64,000 bases of DNA from Henriciella sp. AS95 (GCF_038900055.1 NZ_JBBMQM010000001.1:744001-808000), one strand, 5' to 3'. Positions 45,052-56,749 are shown, counted from the stretch's first letter. Numbers and translations are program-made. Notes: a model not told the origin generated them from the letters alone.

Positions 45052-45057
45052 TCAGCG

Positions 45058-45309
45058 CTAGGTCCGGGGCGTCTTGTCCCGCACCTTCTGTTTTGCTTTC
45101 CGTGCCGGACTGTGGCTCGGCTTCCCGCGTGAGCGATCATTGCGCGCAGCCGGTTTAAGATCGCTATGGTCCGTGGGCGGTCCCGCCTCGGCCTTTTTCA
45201 GCGTGCGCTTCCGCGCCTTGATCTTGTGAACAGGAGCGCCCTGCTCAGCCAGGACAGCCTGGTCCGCCTTGCGCTCATTCTGGGTTTTCGGCTTTCGGAA
45301 GTACGCCAT
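45058..45309 (-). CDS. Small basic hypothetical protein
   Basis: An 83-residue, very basic, low-complexity protein (MAYFRKPKTQNERKADQ, then KIKARKRTLKK and a Ser/Arg/Pro/Lys tail). The N-terminal pattern of K/R-T-x-x-E-R-x-A recalls small conserved alphaproteobacterial proteins of unknown role, possibly nucleic-acid binding. No ribosome-binding site is obvious. Confidence 0.5.
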   Translation of the reverse strand: MAYFRKPKTQNERKADQAVLAEQGAPVHKIKARKRTLKKAEAGPPTDHSDLKPAARNDRSRGKPSHSPARKAKQKVRDKTPRT

Positions 45310-45349
45310 TCGCCCAGACTATCGGGAAAATACGGCGCTGCGAAGTCGG

Positions 45350-46804
45350 CTAGTTCGTGAAGCAGACCTGTTTTGTGCCGTACTTGGTATCGCCGGCCGA
45401 ATAGCAGCGTGTCGTCGGTGCGTTCGTCCAAAGATAGTTCTTCTGCGCTGGCGGCGCCCATCGATCGCGCGATTGCTGCGTGCGTTGCTCATTGATCCGT
45501 CGCTGGCGTTCTGCGGCGGCGCGATCTGCTGACTGTTTCGCCCTATATTGCTGGACCTTCGGCCAGACATAGTCCGGCGTGAAGGCGCAGACGGCTGAGG
45601 TTGCGACCTGACGCTCGGGCGACTTCTCGGCCAGATACAGAAGACGGCGGAACGCGGCCTCGGCGCTGTCGGCCGACATGTTGTCGCCGTTCGTGCCGAA
45701 CACATAATCCTTGACGTCCTGGCACCGGTTAGAAGCGTTGACGAGGTCGTAGCGCTCCATCCATGCTTCGGCGAAATCGGTCCAGGCGGCGTGGTCGTTT
45801 CCGAATGTCGGGCGGGTGCGACGCCGCAGAGCCGTGTAGGGGTCGGGCGCGGGCTGGAAAGATTCGAGGGGCTGTTTCATCACCCAGTCGCTCAGCGCCT
45901 GGGGCATGACGGGACATTCTTCATTGTTGAGGTTGGCTTTCTCATAGTCGAGCGCCCAGCCGATCCCCTCACCAGGCACGCGTCCTGCGGGCACGTAGTC
46001 GGCGTTGATGCCGTTGTAGACATAGCCGTAAGCGATCTCGCAGCCGTTGAGGCCGGCGAATTTTGCGTCGCGGGCAGCTTGTCTCTCATTGGCGAGCTTC
46101 GACTGGTAGTAATCATAGACCGTCTTCTCACCAGATTTCGGATAGAAGGTGCAGTTGTAGCTTTCAAAGAAGGTCATGCCATACATGATTGCCCAATCGG
46201 CCTGACGCAAAAGGGCCGGATCGGCGCTCTGGTTCAGCTTTGTCGCGTCGATCTTCAGGCCTTGGCCATTGGTCTTGATGCTCATCTCGTTCGACAGGTT
46301 TGTGCAGGCCTCCTGGTCGAACTCGCTGACATAGAAATCGTCTTCGAGATTGATGTGGACATTGTCGTCGCCAAAGCAGGTGCCGATATTCTGGCCCGCA
46401 TATTTGATGGCGGCAGGCGGAGGTGGACCTGCTTCAAAATAGCGGTAGAGCGCGCCGCCGGGCTGGAGCGCGGCTGCGCCATTCGGGCCGCGCAGCGTGG
46501 CGGCCATCGCCGCGTCCCGCGGGATGCCGCAATCGAGGACAAAGTCCGGGTCAAAACAGTCCGCGAAAGGCAGGACAGCCTCCGGATTGGCTGACGCGAA
46601 GGGCGCTGCGCCATGGATATACCAGGTCAGAATGATGCCGGAACGTGTGAAGAAATAGGGGTCCTGCAGCAGGGCTTGCGGCTCATTGCCCATCGCGGTG
46701 GGGGCAATGCAGTTTTTGTAGCTTGCCCAGGTCTCAGCGCTTGCAGATGCCGCCATAGCCACGGCCAGCGCCGCTGCCGCCATTCCACGACGTAGAAGTT
46801 TCAT
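45350..46804 (-). CDS. Secreted cysteine-containing hypothetical protein
   Basis: A 484-residue protein with a clean Sec signal peptide (MKLLRRG, then an Ala-rich core and ASASAET, cleavage near residue 24). The mature protein has many spaced cysteines (KNC, FADCF, DCGIP, GTCFG, EACTN, YNCTF, NGCEI, EECPV, NRCQD), suggesting a disulfide-bonded periplasmic protein, and a Gln/Arg-rich coiled segment near 430-455. No family is recognised. The ATG at 46804 follows GGGGACGG. Confidence 0.7.
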   Translation of the reverse strand: MKLLRRGMAAAALAVAMAASASAETWASYKNCIAPTAMGNEPQALLQDPYFFTRSGIILTWYIHGAAPFASANPEAVLPFADCFDPDFVLDCGIPRDAAMAATLRGPNGAAALQPGGALYRYFEAGPPPPAAIKYAGQNIGTCFGDDNVHINLEDDFYVSEFDQEACTNLSNEMSIKTNGQGLKIDATKLNQSADPALLRQADWAIMYGMTFFESYNCTFYPKSGEKTVYDYYQSKLANERQAARDAKFAGLNGCEIAYGYVYNGINADYVPAGRVPGEGIGWALDYEKANLNNEECPVMPQALSDWVMKQPLESFQPAPDPYTALRRRTRPTFGNDHAAWTDFAEAWMERYDLVNASNRCQDVKDYVFGTNGDNMSADSAEAAFRRLLYLAEKSPERQVATSAVCAFTPDYVWPKVQQYRAKQSADRAAAERQRRINEQRTQQSRDRWAPPAQKNYLWTNAPTTRCYSAGDTKYGTKQVCFTN

Positions 46805-46890
46805 GAAACCGTCCCCCTCAAGTCTGGGCCGCACATTAGCATCAATCGAAGCGCTGCCAATCGTGATCGTCTCGCCAGACCGCGCTCGTA

Positions 46891-48702
46891 TCAGGCCAGC
46901 GGCCAGAAAACCGGGATCACGAACATGGCGACGACGAACAAGGTCAGGTTCAGGGGAATGCCGACCTTGGCGAAATCGGTGAATTTGTATCCGCCCGCGG
47001 AGTAGACCAGCGTATTGGTCTGATAGCCGATGGGCGTTGCGAAACTGGCGCTCGCTGCGAACATCACAGCGACGACAAAGCCGCGCGGGTCTGCGCCGAG
47101 GCTGGTTGCAAGGCCGATGGCGATTGGCGTCATGAGGATGGCGGTCGCATTATTGGAGACAAACTCTGTCAGCACCGAGGTGATGAGATAGATCGCCGCC
47201 AGGGCGGCCAGAGGGCCGAACGCGCCTAGTGGGCCGGCAATGCCGCCGACGATCAGGGCGGCCGCGCCCGACTTGTCCAGCGCAATGCCAAAGGCGAGCA
47301 TGCCGAAGATCAGCATCAGGATATCCCACTGAATGGATTTATAGGCTTCCTGATGATCAAGGCAGCCCAGCGCGATGACACCGGCCGCGGCGATGAGGGC
47401 AAGGCCAGCGATTGGCATCACGCCAAGGGCAGCAAACACCATCACGAAGAGAACGGCGCCAATGGCGATGGGCGCCTTGTCGCGGCGAACCGGGCGTTCT
47501 GTGGTCTCTGTGAGGTTGGAGAGCATGCCATCCTCGAACATCTGTTTCAGGCCGGCCGCCGGGCCTTCCAGCAGGACGGTGTCGCCCACATCGAAGCGAA
47601 TATCGCGTCCGCCAAGGCCAATATTCTCACCGCGCCGATGGATGGCCAGCGCGTAGACACCATACAGGCGGACCAGGCCTGCGCCGACGATGGGACGGCC
47701 CACAAGCCGGGATTCAGGGCCGACGACGCCTTCCATGACATGGGTCTCGGTCGTCTGGACCGGCTCGAATGCGTGCTGCCCGCCCGCGCCTGCGCCAATA
47801 GCGACATTCCCGGCCTCGCGAAGGGTCAGCATTTCTGACACAGGGGAGCGGATGACCAGGCGGTCGCCGCCTTGCAGGGTCAGCGTCGACAATTCGTCTC
47901 TTCGCGAACGGTTCTCGCGCATGACGTCAATAACGGTGAATCCTTTCTCGGCGGAGAAGCCCGTTTCCTTGACGGTGCTGCCAACAAGCGGGGAGTCGAC
48001 CGGGACGAGAACTTGCGCAACGAATCGCCGGTTTTTCGTCGTGGGTAGCAATGCCGCGAGGCTGTCACGGTCCGGCAAGAGCTGACGGCCCATAATGACC
48101 ATGTAGATCGTCCCACCAAGCGCCATGAACAGACCGGCCGCTGTGATTTCGAATATGCCGAAAGCGGCCAGACCCGCATCCCGGGCTACGCCGTCCACTA
48201 GCAGGTTTGTCGATGTCCCGATCAGCGTTGTCATGCCGCCGAAGATGGATGCGAAGGATAGGGGGATCAGCAGTTTCGACGGCGACGTGCCAACCGTCTG
48301 CGCCAGCCGGATTGCGACTGGAATAAGGATCACGACGATCGGCGTGTTGTTCATGAAAGCCGAAAGCGTGATGACGATTGCCATCAGCGCCACGACGGCG
48401 AGCGTCGGCGTCCATCGTGTCGCCAGACGGATCACCAGATTACCGATTGCGCCGATAACGCCCGTGCGCTCAAGCGCAGCCGACAGGATGAACATGGCGC
48501 CGATGGTGATGGGGGCGGCGTTGGAGAAGACGCCCAGCGTCTCATCGACCGTGAGAATGCCTGTGACAAGCAAGGCCGCCATGGCCAGAAGCGCCGTGAC
48601 GTCCGACGGCAGTTTTTCGCGAACAAAGCCCGCAAAGACCAATGCCAGAAGACCGAGCACAATCGCGATCTGGATCGGTTCGGACAGGGTGAAGTCAATC
48701 AT
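46891..48702 (-). CDS. SLC13-type permease with two TrkA-C domains
   Basis: A 603-residue anion transporter of the CitT/SAC1 kind. The N-terminal helical half has NNTPIVVILIPVA and ASIFGGMTTLIGTSTN. Two cytoplasmic TrkA-C-type regulatory domains lie at about 215-290 and 305-385. The second half has EFVSNNATAILMTPIA and ASASFATPIGYQTNTLVY. The paired SNNT-like motifs are the substrate/Na+ sites. Members carry sulfate, dicarboxylates or other anions; specificity is not readable. The neighbouring LysR gene upstream may regulate it. Confidence 0.87.
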   Translation of the reverse strand: MIDFTLSEPIQIAIVLGLLALVFAGFVREKLPSDVTALLAMAALLVTGILTVDETLGVFSNAAPITIGAMFILSAALERTGVIGAIGNLVIRLATRWTPTLAVVALMAIVITLSAFMNNTPIVVILIPVAIRLAQTVGTSPSKLLIPLSFASIFGGMTTLIGTSTNLLVDGVARDAGLAAFGIFEITAAGLFMALGGTIYMVIMGRQLLPDRDSLAALLPTTKNRRFVAQVLVPVDSPLVGSTVKETGFSAEKGFTVIDVMRENRSRRDELSTLTLQGGDRLVIRSPVSEMLTLREAGNVAIGAGAGGQHAFEPVQTTETHVMEGVVGPESRLVGRPIVGAGLVRLYGVYALAIHRRGENIGLGGRDIRFDVGDTVLLEGPAAGLKQMFEDGMLSNLTETTERPVRRDKAPIAIGAVLFVMVFAALGVMPIAGLALIAAAGVIALGCLDHQEAYKSIQWDILMLIFGMLAFGIALDKSGAAALIVGGIAGPLGAFGPLAALAAIYLITSVLTEFVSNNATAILMTPIAIGLATSLGADPRGFVVAVMFAASASFATPIGYQTNTLVYSAGGYKFTDFAKVGIPLNLTLFVVAMFVIPVFWPLA

Positions 48703-48805
48703 GCAGGCTTGGGTCTCGAGGAGCTATACTATCTACAGTCTTGCGCGCACAGGCAGCGTCATTGCAACTGATTTGTGCGATCAGAAAAGTGAAACGCCAT
48801 AATGG

Positions 48806-49693
48806 CTAACAGTCGAAGACCTTGCGAACGTCTGATAGCCCATGGCTCATGAAATCCATAAAAGCCCGAACGCGAGGCGACTGGCGCAAGTCAGGGTGCG
48901 TCAACATCCATAGCCCGGTCGAGATGCGCTCATCCAGCATCCCTTCGATGCGTTTCAAGCCATCGTGCTGATCGCCGAAGGCTCGGGGGAGGACGGCAAT
49001 CCCTGATCCCCAGCGCGCCGCCTCAGCAATGGCGACGTAATTGTCTGCCCGCATTCGGACCCGGTTGCGGGGGACGTTGTTCGAAATCCATTCATTCGCC
49101 GGCGTGCCTTCAAAACTGTCGGTATAGCCAATCCAGTCATGCTCTGCCGGCGAGTGGGACCTGAAGCGAGCGGCATATTCCCATGAAGCATACAGCCCGA
49201 AAGTCACGTCGCAGATCCGCCGGCCCGCCAGATGTTCAGGCGGCGCCATGGATGGGCGGATGGCCACTTCGGCTTCGCGCTGGCTGACATTGAGGGTGCT
49301 GCTGGTGAGGTTGATGTGGAGCAGGATGCCCGGATGAGCGCTCTGAAACCGGCTGACGAGTTCAGCGATCTGCGCGATATACATCGAATTCGTGGTGGTG
49401 AATGTGAGATCGCCGGACACGTCGCCAGAGGCTCCGCTCATTTTTCGCTCGATCGCCGAAAGGGATTCGTCGATCTGGCGAGCGGCCTCCAGGAAGGGCG
49501 TCGCCTCCGGGAGCGGGGTTAGTCCCCAACCGTCGCGGGAAAACAGCCTGTATTGCAGTTGCTCTTCGAACGCTGAAATTCGCCGCTGAACCGTGGTCCG
49601 GTTGACGTTCAGCCGTCGGGCGGCTTCTGCAATAGTTCCAGTGTCGGCGAGCGCTGCGACATAGCGCAGGTCATCCCAATTCCAGTTGTGCAT
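48806..49693 (-). CDS. LysR family transcriptional regulator
   Basis: A 295-residue regulator. The winged HTH (about 1-62) includes TGTIAEAARRLNVNRTTVQRRI. The substrate domain follows (FTTTNSMYIAQIAELVSRFQ, then GSGIAVLPRAFGD). It is the type sometimes annotated with GcvA/AaeR-like proteins; the ligand is unknown. The ATG at 49693 is favoured over a TTG at 49714. It sits upstream of, and in line with, the SLC13 permease gene. Confidence 0.88.
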   Translation of the reverse strand: MHNWNWDDLRYVAALADTGTIAEAARRLNVNRTTVQRRISAFEEQLQYRLFSRDGWGLTPLPEATPFLEAARQIDESLSAIERKMSGASGDVSGDLTFTTTNSMYIAQIAELVSRFQSAHPGILLHINLTSSTLNVSQREAEVAIRPSMAPPEHLAGRRICDVTFGLYASWEYAARFRSHSPAEHDWIGYTDSFEGTPANEWISNNVPRNRVRMRADNYVAIAEAARWGSGIAVLPRAFGDQHDGLKRIEGMLDERISTGLWMLTHPDLRQSPRVRAFMDFMSHGLSDVRKVFDC

Positions 49694-50184
49694 TTTTGCA
49701 AAATCTTTGGGCAAATTTGAACGATCTTAGGCATAGACGCACAGCTGGAATCGTTCTTCAATAGACGCGGGCTGATTTATATAGTAATTCGCTTAACAGG
49801 CGAGTTTTCTCAAGTATGTAAACCTGCCCACAAGTTTCAGTTTGGCCGTTACTGGTCAGCTGTTTGAAATTGTCGACGCCGCCCAGGTCCCGTCCCTGGA
49901 CCAAGAGGTAACTCTTGCATGCAGATTCGTTGCTGCGAATGAATTTGCATCGTCACTGCCACGTTGTCCCCCATTACCATGATGTGGCTGTGAATTGGGC
50001 TGGCGTCGACAAGCTCATTCATCCTTAAATTTTTGTTAATGACAAGCGCGAATCCCTTCGCAGGCGCAAAAATAATCAAAAATTGCATCTTTTTCGCGCT
50101 CGGCGCGAGATTCGCCCGCTGAGTGGTCTCGCGGCGCGAACAAATTCGCTGGTGGGTTGTCTCCAGATGAAGCCGGCGCAGGCG
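49694..50184. other. Gene-free interval between lysR and mutS
   Basis: 491 bases of lower GC content. A 79-codon minus-strand frame (49849-50088) has no recognisable ribosome-binding site or domain and I do not support it. Short inverted repeats are present (GGTCC/GGACC at 49886-49902; ATTCG/CGAAT near 49925-49940), but nothing that I can name. Confidence 0.5.
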
Positions 50185-52863
50185 CTAGCTATTGTTCTTC
50201 AGCCGGTAGATGAGATCGAGCGCTTCCTTCGGCGTCAGATTATCCGGTTCTATGCTTTCAAGCAGTTTGAGGGCCTCTGATTCCGGGGCGGCATCGAAGG
50301 GTTCGGCGTCCTCAGCGACCGCTGCGAACAGGGGCAGGGCATCGACCGCGTCGGGTTTGGCTTCGAGCTTTTTGAGAACCTGTTCTGCGCGTCGCACGGC
50401 CCGAGCAGGCAGCCCGGCAAGGCGCGCGACCTGCACCCCGTACGATTTGTCGGCCGGGCCTGATTGCACGTCATGCAGGAAGACAAGCTCATCCTTCCAT
50501 TCCTTGGCGCGAAGGCTGAGATTGGCTGCGTGGTTCAAATCGTCAGCCAGATTTGTCAGCTCATGATAATGGGTCGCGAAGAGGGCCCGGCAGCCGTTGA
50601 CATTGTGCAGGTGTTCGACGGCGGCCCAGGCGATGGCGAGGCCGTCATAGGTCGATGTACCCCGGCCGACTTCGTCGAGAATGACAAAGCTCTTGTCGCT
50701 TGCCTGGCTGAGAATGGCGGCGGTTTCGACCATCTCGACCATGAAGGTGGACCGTCCGCGCGAAAGGTCATCGGATGCGCCAACGCGAGAGAACACCCGG
50801 TCCGCGACGCCGAGCGTCAAGGATCTGGCGGGGACGAACAAGCCTGCTTGAGCCATGATGATGGCAAGACATGCCTGGCGCAGATAGGTCGACTTACCCG
50901 CCATGTTCGGGCCGGTGACGAGGGCAAGCCGTGGGGCGGTATTGCCTGAGGCATCGAGCTCCAGGGCGTTGGCTGTAAAGCCTTCGCCTTCCGCCTTGAG
51001 CGCGGCTTCAACGACGGGATGGCGCAGACCATCGGCCTTGAAGACAGGGTCCGCCACCAGGGCAGGGCGAACCGCGCCGACTTCGTTCGCCCACGATGCC
51101 GCTGCCGAAGCAAGGTCTATCGCGGCGAGGGCGTTCGAAACGGCCGATATGGCCCTTGAATACGCCTCGACGCGGGTGCAGAGCTCCCGGTAGAGTTCGA
51201 GTTCGCGTGTCTTGGCCGCTTCCTCGGCGCGGGAAATCCGGCCAGCGAGATCCGACAGTTCGGCGGTGGAAAACCGAATGTTAGAGGCAAGCGTCTGGCG
51301 ATGGATGAAGGTCTCGGCGTGCGGCGGTTTCAGCAGGGCTTCGCCATGGCGGGCCGGCACATCGATGAAATAGCCGAGTACATTGTTGAATTTGATCTTG
51401 AGGGCGCTGATGCCGGTCTCTTCTGCGTAGCGCGACTGCAGGGCCGCGATGACCTTCCGCGAGTCGCGGCGAAGGGACTGGGCCTCGTCCAGTGCCTCGT
51501 CCCACCCGTCTGCGATGAAGCCGCCATCGCGGGCGAGGGTTGGCAGGTCTTCGCGAAGCGCGGCGGCGAGATCGGAGGCAAGCGTCGCAAGGTCGGCCTG
51601 TTGTTCGAGCGCGAGCGCGTTGGCGGCATCGGCGACCAGCTTCGGCAATCCGGTCTCAAGGCTGGCGAGACAGGTTGAAACGTCACCGCCCGCTCTGATC
51701 GCGTCGCCGATGGCTTTGAGATCGCGCGGGCCGCCCCGGTCCAGACGGATACGCGTTCGCGCGCGTTCGATATCGGGGACGGATTTGAGCTGAGCGCGAA
51801 CATCGCTGCAAAGGTCGGTTTCGTTCGCAAAGAAGCTGACACCATCGTGGCGCGCGGCTATTTCCTCAATGTCACACGAGGGTTGCGCGAGACGGGCGGC
51901 CAGCAGGCGTGCGCCCGGCGCGGTGAGCGTGCGGTCGACTGTGGCGAGCAGCGTGCCGGATCGTCCGCCATTTATCGCGCTGTCAATCTCCAGGCTTGCG
52001 CGGGTGGCCGGGTCAATGGCCAGCCGATTGCCGGTCTCTCCGCGTTGGGGCGGGTCGAGACGGATATCGGCGCCTGCCTGGGTGAGGCTGAGATAGTCGA
52101 GCAGGAGACCGGCGGCAGACAGCTCGGCGCGCGTGAACGCGCCGAAGGCGTCGAGGGCGGCGACCTTGTAGGTCGCCTTCAGGGCGGCTTCACCCGATTT
52201 GGGCGAGGCGGCGCGTTTCGGGCGCCGGGTGACCGGCGTGCGGAACGCTGACAGGGCTTGCCGGACGAGCGGGCGGGCTTCGTCTTCCTCTGTGACTAGA
52301 AGTTCCCGCATGGGCAGCGCCGACAGACTGTCGCCGATGGCCTCGGGCGCAATCGACCGGATGTCAAAAGCGCCGGTCGAGACATCGCAAGCGGCAATGG
52401 CTGCGTCTGCCCCACCAGATGCAAACGCAATGGCGACGAGCGCCTGGGCCTGACGGGCAGGGAGGATTGTGTCTTCGGTGATCGTGCCGGGCGTAACAAT
52501 GCGCACGACATCACGGTTCACGATGGATTTCGATCCGCGCTTCTTGGCTTCGGCGGGCGTTTCTGTCTGTTCGCAGACCGCAACGCGTTCGCCGGATTTG
52601 ATCAGTCGGGCGAGATAGGCCTCGGAGGCATGGTATGGCACGCCGGCCATCGGAATCGGCCTGCCTTCATGTTCGCCGCGCGAAGTGAGCGTGATGTCGA
52701 GGATCTCCGAGGCGCGAACGGCATCTTCGAAAAACAATTCGTAGAAGTCGCCCATGCGGAAAAACAGCAAGGCATCCGCGTGTCTCGCCTTGATATCAAG
52801 ATACTGCGCCATGAAAGGAGTCGGCGCTTTGGCAGGCTTTGCACTCATGTGACTATCGGGCAT
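50185..52863 (-). CDS. mutS: DNA mismatch repair protein MutS
   Basis: An 892-residue mismatch recognition ATPase. The mismatch-wedge motif is F40-Y41-E42 in [12 protein letters not shown]. Walker A is [14 protein letters not shown] (about residue 630), with [14 protein letters not shown] and ATHYHELT beyond it. The C-terminal tail with [15 protein letters not shown] is the tetramerisation end. The ATG at 52863 is used; one at 52848 is also possible. A frame extension to 53082 is not supported. Confidence 0.96.
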   Translation of the reverse strand: MPDSHMSAKPAKAPTPFMAQYLDIKARHADALLFFRMGDFYELFFEDAVRASEILDITLTSRGEHEGRPIPMAGVPYHASEAYLARLIKSGERVAVCEQTETPAEAKKRGSKSIVNRDVVRIVTPGTITEDTILPARQAQALVAIAFASGGADAAIAACDVSTGAFDIRSIAPEAIGDSLSALPMRELLVTEEDEARPLVRQALSAFRTPVTRRPKRAASPKSGEAALKATYKVAALDAFGAFTRAELSAAGLLLDYLSLTQAGADIRLDPPQRGETGNRLAIDPATRASLEIDSAINGGRSGTLLATVDRTLTAPGARLLAARLAQPSCDIEEIAARHDGVSFFANETDLCSDVRAQLKSVPDIERARTRIRLDRGGPRDLKAIGDAIRAGGDVSTCLASLETGLPKLVADAANALALEQQADLATLASDLAAALREDLPTLARDGGFIADGWDEALDEAQSLRRDSRKVIAALQSRYAEETGISALKIKFNNVLGYFIDVPARHGEALLKPPHAETFIHRQTLASNIRFSTAELSDLAGRISRAEEAAKTRELELYRELCTRVEAYSRAISAVSNALAAIDLASAAASWANEVGAVRPALVADPVFKADGLRHPVVEAALKAEGEGFTANALELDASGNTAPRLALVTGPNMAGKSTYLRQACLAIIMAQAGLFVPARSLTLGVADRVFSRVGASDDLSRGRSTFMVEMVETAAILSQASDKSFVILDEVGRGTSTYDGLAIAWAAVEHLHNVNGCRALFATHYHELTNLADDLNHAANLSLRAKEWKDELVFLHDVQSGPADKSYGVQVARLAGLPARAVRRAEQVLKKLEAKPDAVDALPLFAAVAEDAEPFDAAPESEALKLLESIEPDNLTPKEALDLIYRLKNNS

Positions 52864-52990
52864 TGCGGGAGTGTAACGGATTCGGGCGCGGCGTCTGCAT
52901 TTCAAATAAGCGCGCTTCAGCGGGTTGTCGCCCCCTTCGGAGCGGCGTAGAGACTGGCAAACCAATACAAGGCATAAAAGGTCAGAAGAC

Positions 52991-55273
52991 ATGACGTCAA
53001 AGCGCCCGACATTCACCGACAAGGAAGCGCTCGACTTCCACAGCCAGCCACGTCCCGGCAAACTCTCCATCGCGCCGACCAAGCCGATGGCGACGCAGCG
53101 TGACCTGTCGCTCGCCTACAGCCCGGGCGTCGCAGTCCCTGTAAACGCTATTGCAGCGGACAAGGACCTTGCGTTCGAGTACACGTCGAAAGGCAACATG
53201 GTCGCCGTCATCTCGAACGGCACGGCGATCCTTGGCCTTGGTAATCTCGGCGCGATGGCATCGAAGCCGGTGATGGAAGGCAAGGCGGTCCTGTTCAAGC
53301 GCTTTGCGGATGTCGACTCCATCGACGTTGAAGTCGAGACGACCGACACTGAGGAATTCATCACGACGGTTCGCAACATCGGCGAGACCTGGGGAGGGAT
53401 CAACCTCGAAGACATCGGCTCGCCGGAATGCTTCATCATCGAGAGCCGCCTGCGCGAAGAGCTGGAAGTTCCTGTGTTCCATGATGACCAACACGGCACG
53501 GCCATCATCGCCGCCGCCGGCATCATCAACGCCTGTGCCATTACCGGCCGCGAACTGAAAGACGTCAAGGTTGCCGTGTCTGGCGCTGGCGCCGCTGGTC
53601 TGTCGTGTGCGGGCCTGATCCGTCATCTCGGTGTGAAGGCCGAGAACATCCTGATGTGCGACTCCACCGGCGTCGTCTATGAAGGCCGCACCGAGAAGAT
53701 GGACCAGTTCAAGTCTGCCTATGCGGTGAAGACCGACAAGCGCACGCTGTCAGAAGCCGTCGAGGGCGCTGACGTCCTCCTCGGCCTGTCGGTGAAGGGC
53801 GCCGTCACCAAGGAAATGGTGGCCAGCATGGCCCCCAATCCGATCATCTTTGCCATGGCGAACCCGGACCCGGAAATCCTGCCTGAAGAGATCAAGCAGG
53901 TGCGTGACGATGCGATCATTGCGACGGGTCGTTCCGATTATCCGAACCAGGTCAATAACGTCCTTGGCTTTCCCTACATTTTCCGCGGTGCCCTCGATGT
54001 GCGCGCCCGTGGGATCAATGAAGAGATGAAAGTCGCGGCAGCTCGAGCGCTTGCCCAGCTGGCCCGTGAAGACGTGCCGGACGAAGTGGCAGCGGCCTAT
54101 CACGGCTCGCGCCCGCAATTTGGCCGGGAATATATCATCCCGACGCCGTTCGATCCGCGCCTGATCAGCTTTGTGCCGCCCTTCGTGGCGCAAGCGGCGA
54201 TGGATACTGGCGTTGCCCGCACACCGATCAAGGATATGGACGAGTATCGCCGCCAGCTGGCGCGCCGGCTCGACCCGACGGCGTCGTTCATTCAGGGCGT
54301 GCAGGGCTACGTGCGCGAGAAACAGCCGCGCATTGTCTTTGCAGAGGGGGAGGAGCCGAGCGTCGTGCGCGCTGCCTTCTCGTTCAAGAACCAGGGTCTC
54401 GGCATTCCGATCCTGATCGGCCGCGAAGACCAGGTTACGCGCAGCATGCAGCAAATGGGTGTGCCGGAAGGCTCACTCGATATCATCAATGCGCGCCTGT
54501 CCGACCGGAACCCGGAATATACCGACTATCTCTACGACCGGCTGAAGCGGCAGGGATTCCTGCGCCGCGACGCGCAGCGCATGGTCAACCAGGACCGGAA
54601 CGTATTTGGCTCCTGCATGCTGAAATTCGGCGATGCAGACGGCATGATTACCGGGGTTACGCGCAATTATGACGTTGCGCTGAAAGACGTTCAGACCGTG
54701 CTGGACCCCATTCCGGGCAAGCAGGTCATCGGCATGTCCATGGTGATCAACCAGGGCAAGACGATCTTCATTGCCGATACGTCGATCACTGAACTGCCCG
54801 TGGCAAAAGATCTTGTCGGCATCGCCTGTGAAGCCGCAGATTCGGTCAGAAGCCTAGGGTTTACGCCGCGCGTCGCTTTCGTGTCCTACTCGACCTTCGG
54901 CAACCCGATGGGCGAGCGGGCCGAGAAAGTCCGTGAAGCGGTCGCCATGCTGGATGCGCGCGATGATATCGATTTCGAGTATGAGGGCGATGTCGCTGTG
55001 GATGTCGCGATGAACCCGGGGCACAAGCTGCTCTACCCGTTCTCGCGCCTGACCGATGCGGCCAATGTGCTGGTCATGCCGGCGATCCACTCGGCGGCGA
55101 TTGCGACCAAGCTGCTCACCTCGATGAGCCGTGCAACGGTGATTGGTCCGATCCTGCTGGGCTTTGAAAAGCCGGTTCAGATCGCGTCTCTCGGTGCGAC
55201 GGTGAACGATATCGTGAATCTCGCGACCTTTGCCGCCTTCGACATCGACAAGCTGGTTCACAATAAGGGCTAG
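52991..55273 (+). CDS. maeB: NADP-dependent malic enzyme with phosphotransacetylase-like domain
   Basis: A 760-residue fusion typical of proteobacterial MaeB. The N-terminal malic enzyme (about 1-430) has [19 protein letters not shown] and the nucleotide motif [11 protein letters not shown]-terminal PTA-like domain (about 430-760) follows, which is regulatory and binds acetyl-CoA. It converts malate to pyruvate and CO2 with NADPH, used in gluconeogenic growth. The ATG at 52991 matches the family; mutS diverges upstream. Confidence 0.94.
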   Translation: MTSKRPTFTDKEALDFHSQPRPGKLSIAPTKPMATQRDLSLAYSPGVAVPVNAIAADKDLAFEYTSKGNMVAVISNGTAILGLGNLGAMASKPVMEGKAVLFKRFADVDSIDVEVETTDTEEFITTVRNIGETWGGINLEDIGSPECFIIESRLREELEVPVFHDDQHGTAIIAAAGIINACAITGRELKDVKVAVSGAGAAGLSCAGLIRHLGVKAENILMCDSTGVVYEGRTEKMDQFKSAYAVKTDKRTLSEAVEGADVLLGLSVKGAVTKEMVASMAPNPIIFAMANPDPEILPEEIKQVRDDAIIATGRSDYPNQVNNVLGFPYIFRGALDVRARGINEEMKVAAARALAQLAREDVPDEVAAAYHGSRPQFGREYIIPTPFDPRLISFVPPFVAQAAMDTGVARTPIKDMDEYRRQLARRLDPTASFIQGVQGYVREKQPRIVFAEGEEPSVVRAAFSFKNQGLGIPILIGREDQVTRSMQQMGVPEGSLDIINARLSDRNPEYTDYLYDRLKRQGFLRRDAQRMVNQDRNVFGSCMLKFGDADGMITGVTRNYDVALKDVQTVLDPIPGKQVIGMSMVINQGKTIFIADTSITELPVAKDLVGIACEAADSVRSLGFTPRVAFVSYSTFGNPMGERAEKVREAVAMLDARDDIDFEYEGDVAVDVAMNPGHKLLYPFSRLTDAANVLVMPAIHSAAIATKLLTSMSRATVIGPILLGFEKPVQIASLGATVNDIVNLATFAAFDIDKLVHNKG

Positions 55274-55285
55274 GCGCAGCGCGCG

Positions 55286-56749
55286 TCAGGCCTTGGCGGG
55301 TGTCGGCCCTTCAGGGGCGGGCACCGCGTCGCTGTCGACCTCATCCCCTTCGATGCGGATGCCTTTGGCGCGGTCCGGGCCGTATTTCATCACGAACAGG
55401 ATGAGCGCGATGGGCGGCAGCGTGTAAAGCGCGGTAACCGTGAAGAAGCCGGCCCAGCCTATGGATTCCGACAATGGGCCGGAGGTCGTCGTTGCGGCGA
55501 GCTTGCAGAAGAAGGAATAGGCCGAGCTGAGCAGAGCGTATTGCGTCGCGGCGAATTTCCGGTCTGCCAGCGAGGACATGTAGGCGATGAAGACCGAGCC
55601 GACATAGCCGGCGGCCAGATTGTCAGCCACGATGACACCCATCAGCGCCCAGACGTCCGGTGTGTGAACAACCGCGCCTTCGGGCGGCGCGACCCCCGCA
55701 GACACGGCATTGGCGACCACGTCGAGATCCGGCCCTGCCATGATCGCCAGGGCGGCGAAGGCGCCATTGGTGAGCAGGGTAATGACGCCGCCGGCAATGA
55801 GCGCGGGCATGAGGCTGTAGCGGACGGCTACGAAACCGCCGACAAAGCCGCCGACAATGATCGGCCAAGGGCCGAGGATGCCCTGGATCCAGCCAACGGT
55901 TTCGCGCGAATAACCGAGGTCTACATAGAAGGGGCTGGCCATGACGCCCATGGTGAAGTCACTGATCCGGTAGAGTGTGACGATCCCGGCGACCGGTATG
56001 ATCCAAATGCCGAATTTGCGGACAAGTTGCCAGAAGGGCTCGACGACGGCGTCCTTCACTTTCATGGCAAAGGATTTGGTCTCATCCTTGATGCGATCGA
56101 CATGCTCCGGCTCTGAGACGAAGAAGATGATGATGGCGCCGATCGTCAGCATGACGACAGCCATCAGGGCATAAGCAAAATGCCAGCTCGTCGACCCGGC
56201 AATCACCATGCCGAAGCCCGCAAACATGATGGCAAAGCGGTAGCCGAGATTGTAGACGGCGGCCATGTTGGCCTGCTCGTCATTGGGCGCCGATTCAATG
56301 CGCCAGGCGTCAACCGCAATGTCGAGCGTGGCCCCTGAGAAGGCGAGGACAAGCGCGCCGATCACAACAGGCCCGAGCGCGACGGCCGGGTCTGTCGAGC
56401 TGATCAGGAAGAGGCCGAGCGCCGTGCCGCATATGGCGAGCACCATCCAGCTGCGCCGCTGGCCCAAGAGCTGTTTGAGGACTGGGATCTGGATCCGGTC
56501 GACGACGGGCGCCCACAGGAATTTCAGGGAATAGGCAAATGAAACAGCGTAAAGACCGCCGATCGAGGCGCGGTCGATGCCGGACTCCCGCAACCAGAAG
56601 GACAGCTTCGAGAAGACCATCATCAGCGGCAGGCCAGAGGCAAAGCCCAGCACCAGCATGAAGGCCATGGTCGGTTTCAGATAGGATTTAAAAGACGCTT
56701 TGAGCGTTTCCTTGCGGGGCTTGGCTGCCTCGGAGGACTGCGTGCTCAT
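55286..56749 (-). CDS. ampG: AmpG-family muropeptide permease (MFS)
   Basis: A 487-residue protein with about 14 hydrophobic segments. AmpG-type motifs include GFASGLPLMMVFSKLSFWLRE, LKFLWAPVVDR, RRSWMV and DIAVDAWRIE. AmpG imports GlcNAc-anhydroMurNAc peptides for wall recycling and beta-lactamase induction. The ATG overlaps the stop of the hybrid kinase gene (4 bases), linking the two genes' expression. Confidence 0.88.
   Translation of the reverse strand: MSTQSSEAAKPRKETLKASFKSYLKPTMAFMLVLGFASGLPLMMVFSKLSFWLRESGIDRASIGGLYAVSFAYSLKFLWAPVVDRIQIPVLKQLLGQRRSWMVLAICGTALGLFLISSTDPAVALGPVVIGALVLAFSGATLDIAVDAWRIESAPNDEQANMAAVYNLGYRFAIMFAGFGMVIAGSTSWHFAYALMAVVMLTIGAIIIFFVSEPEHVDRIKDETKSFAMKVKDAVVEPFWQLVRKFGIWIIPVAGIVTLYRISDFTMGVMASPFYVDLGYSRETVGWIQGILGPWPIIVGGFVGGFVAVRYSLMPALIAGGVITLLTNGAFAALAIMAGPDLDVVANAVSAGVAPPEGAVVHTPDVWALMGVIVADNLAAGYVGSVFIAYMSSLADRKFAATQYALLSSAYSFFCKLAATTTSGPLSESIGWAGFFTVTALYTLPPIALILFVMKYGPDRAKGIRIEGDEVDSDAVPAPEGPTPAKA

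Noticed and set aside
49849-50088. 79-codon minus-strand frame before mutS
   Set aside because: No ribosome-binding site, no domain and an unusual composition; treated as intergenic.
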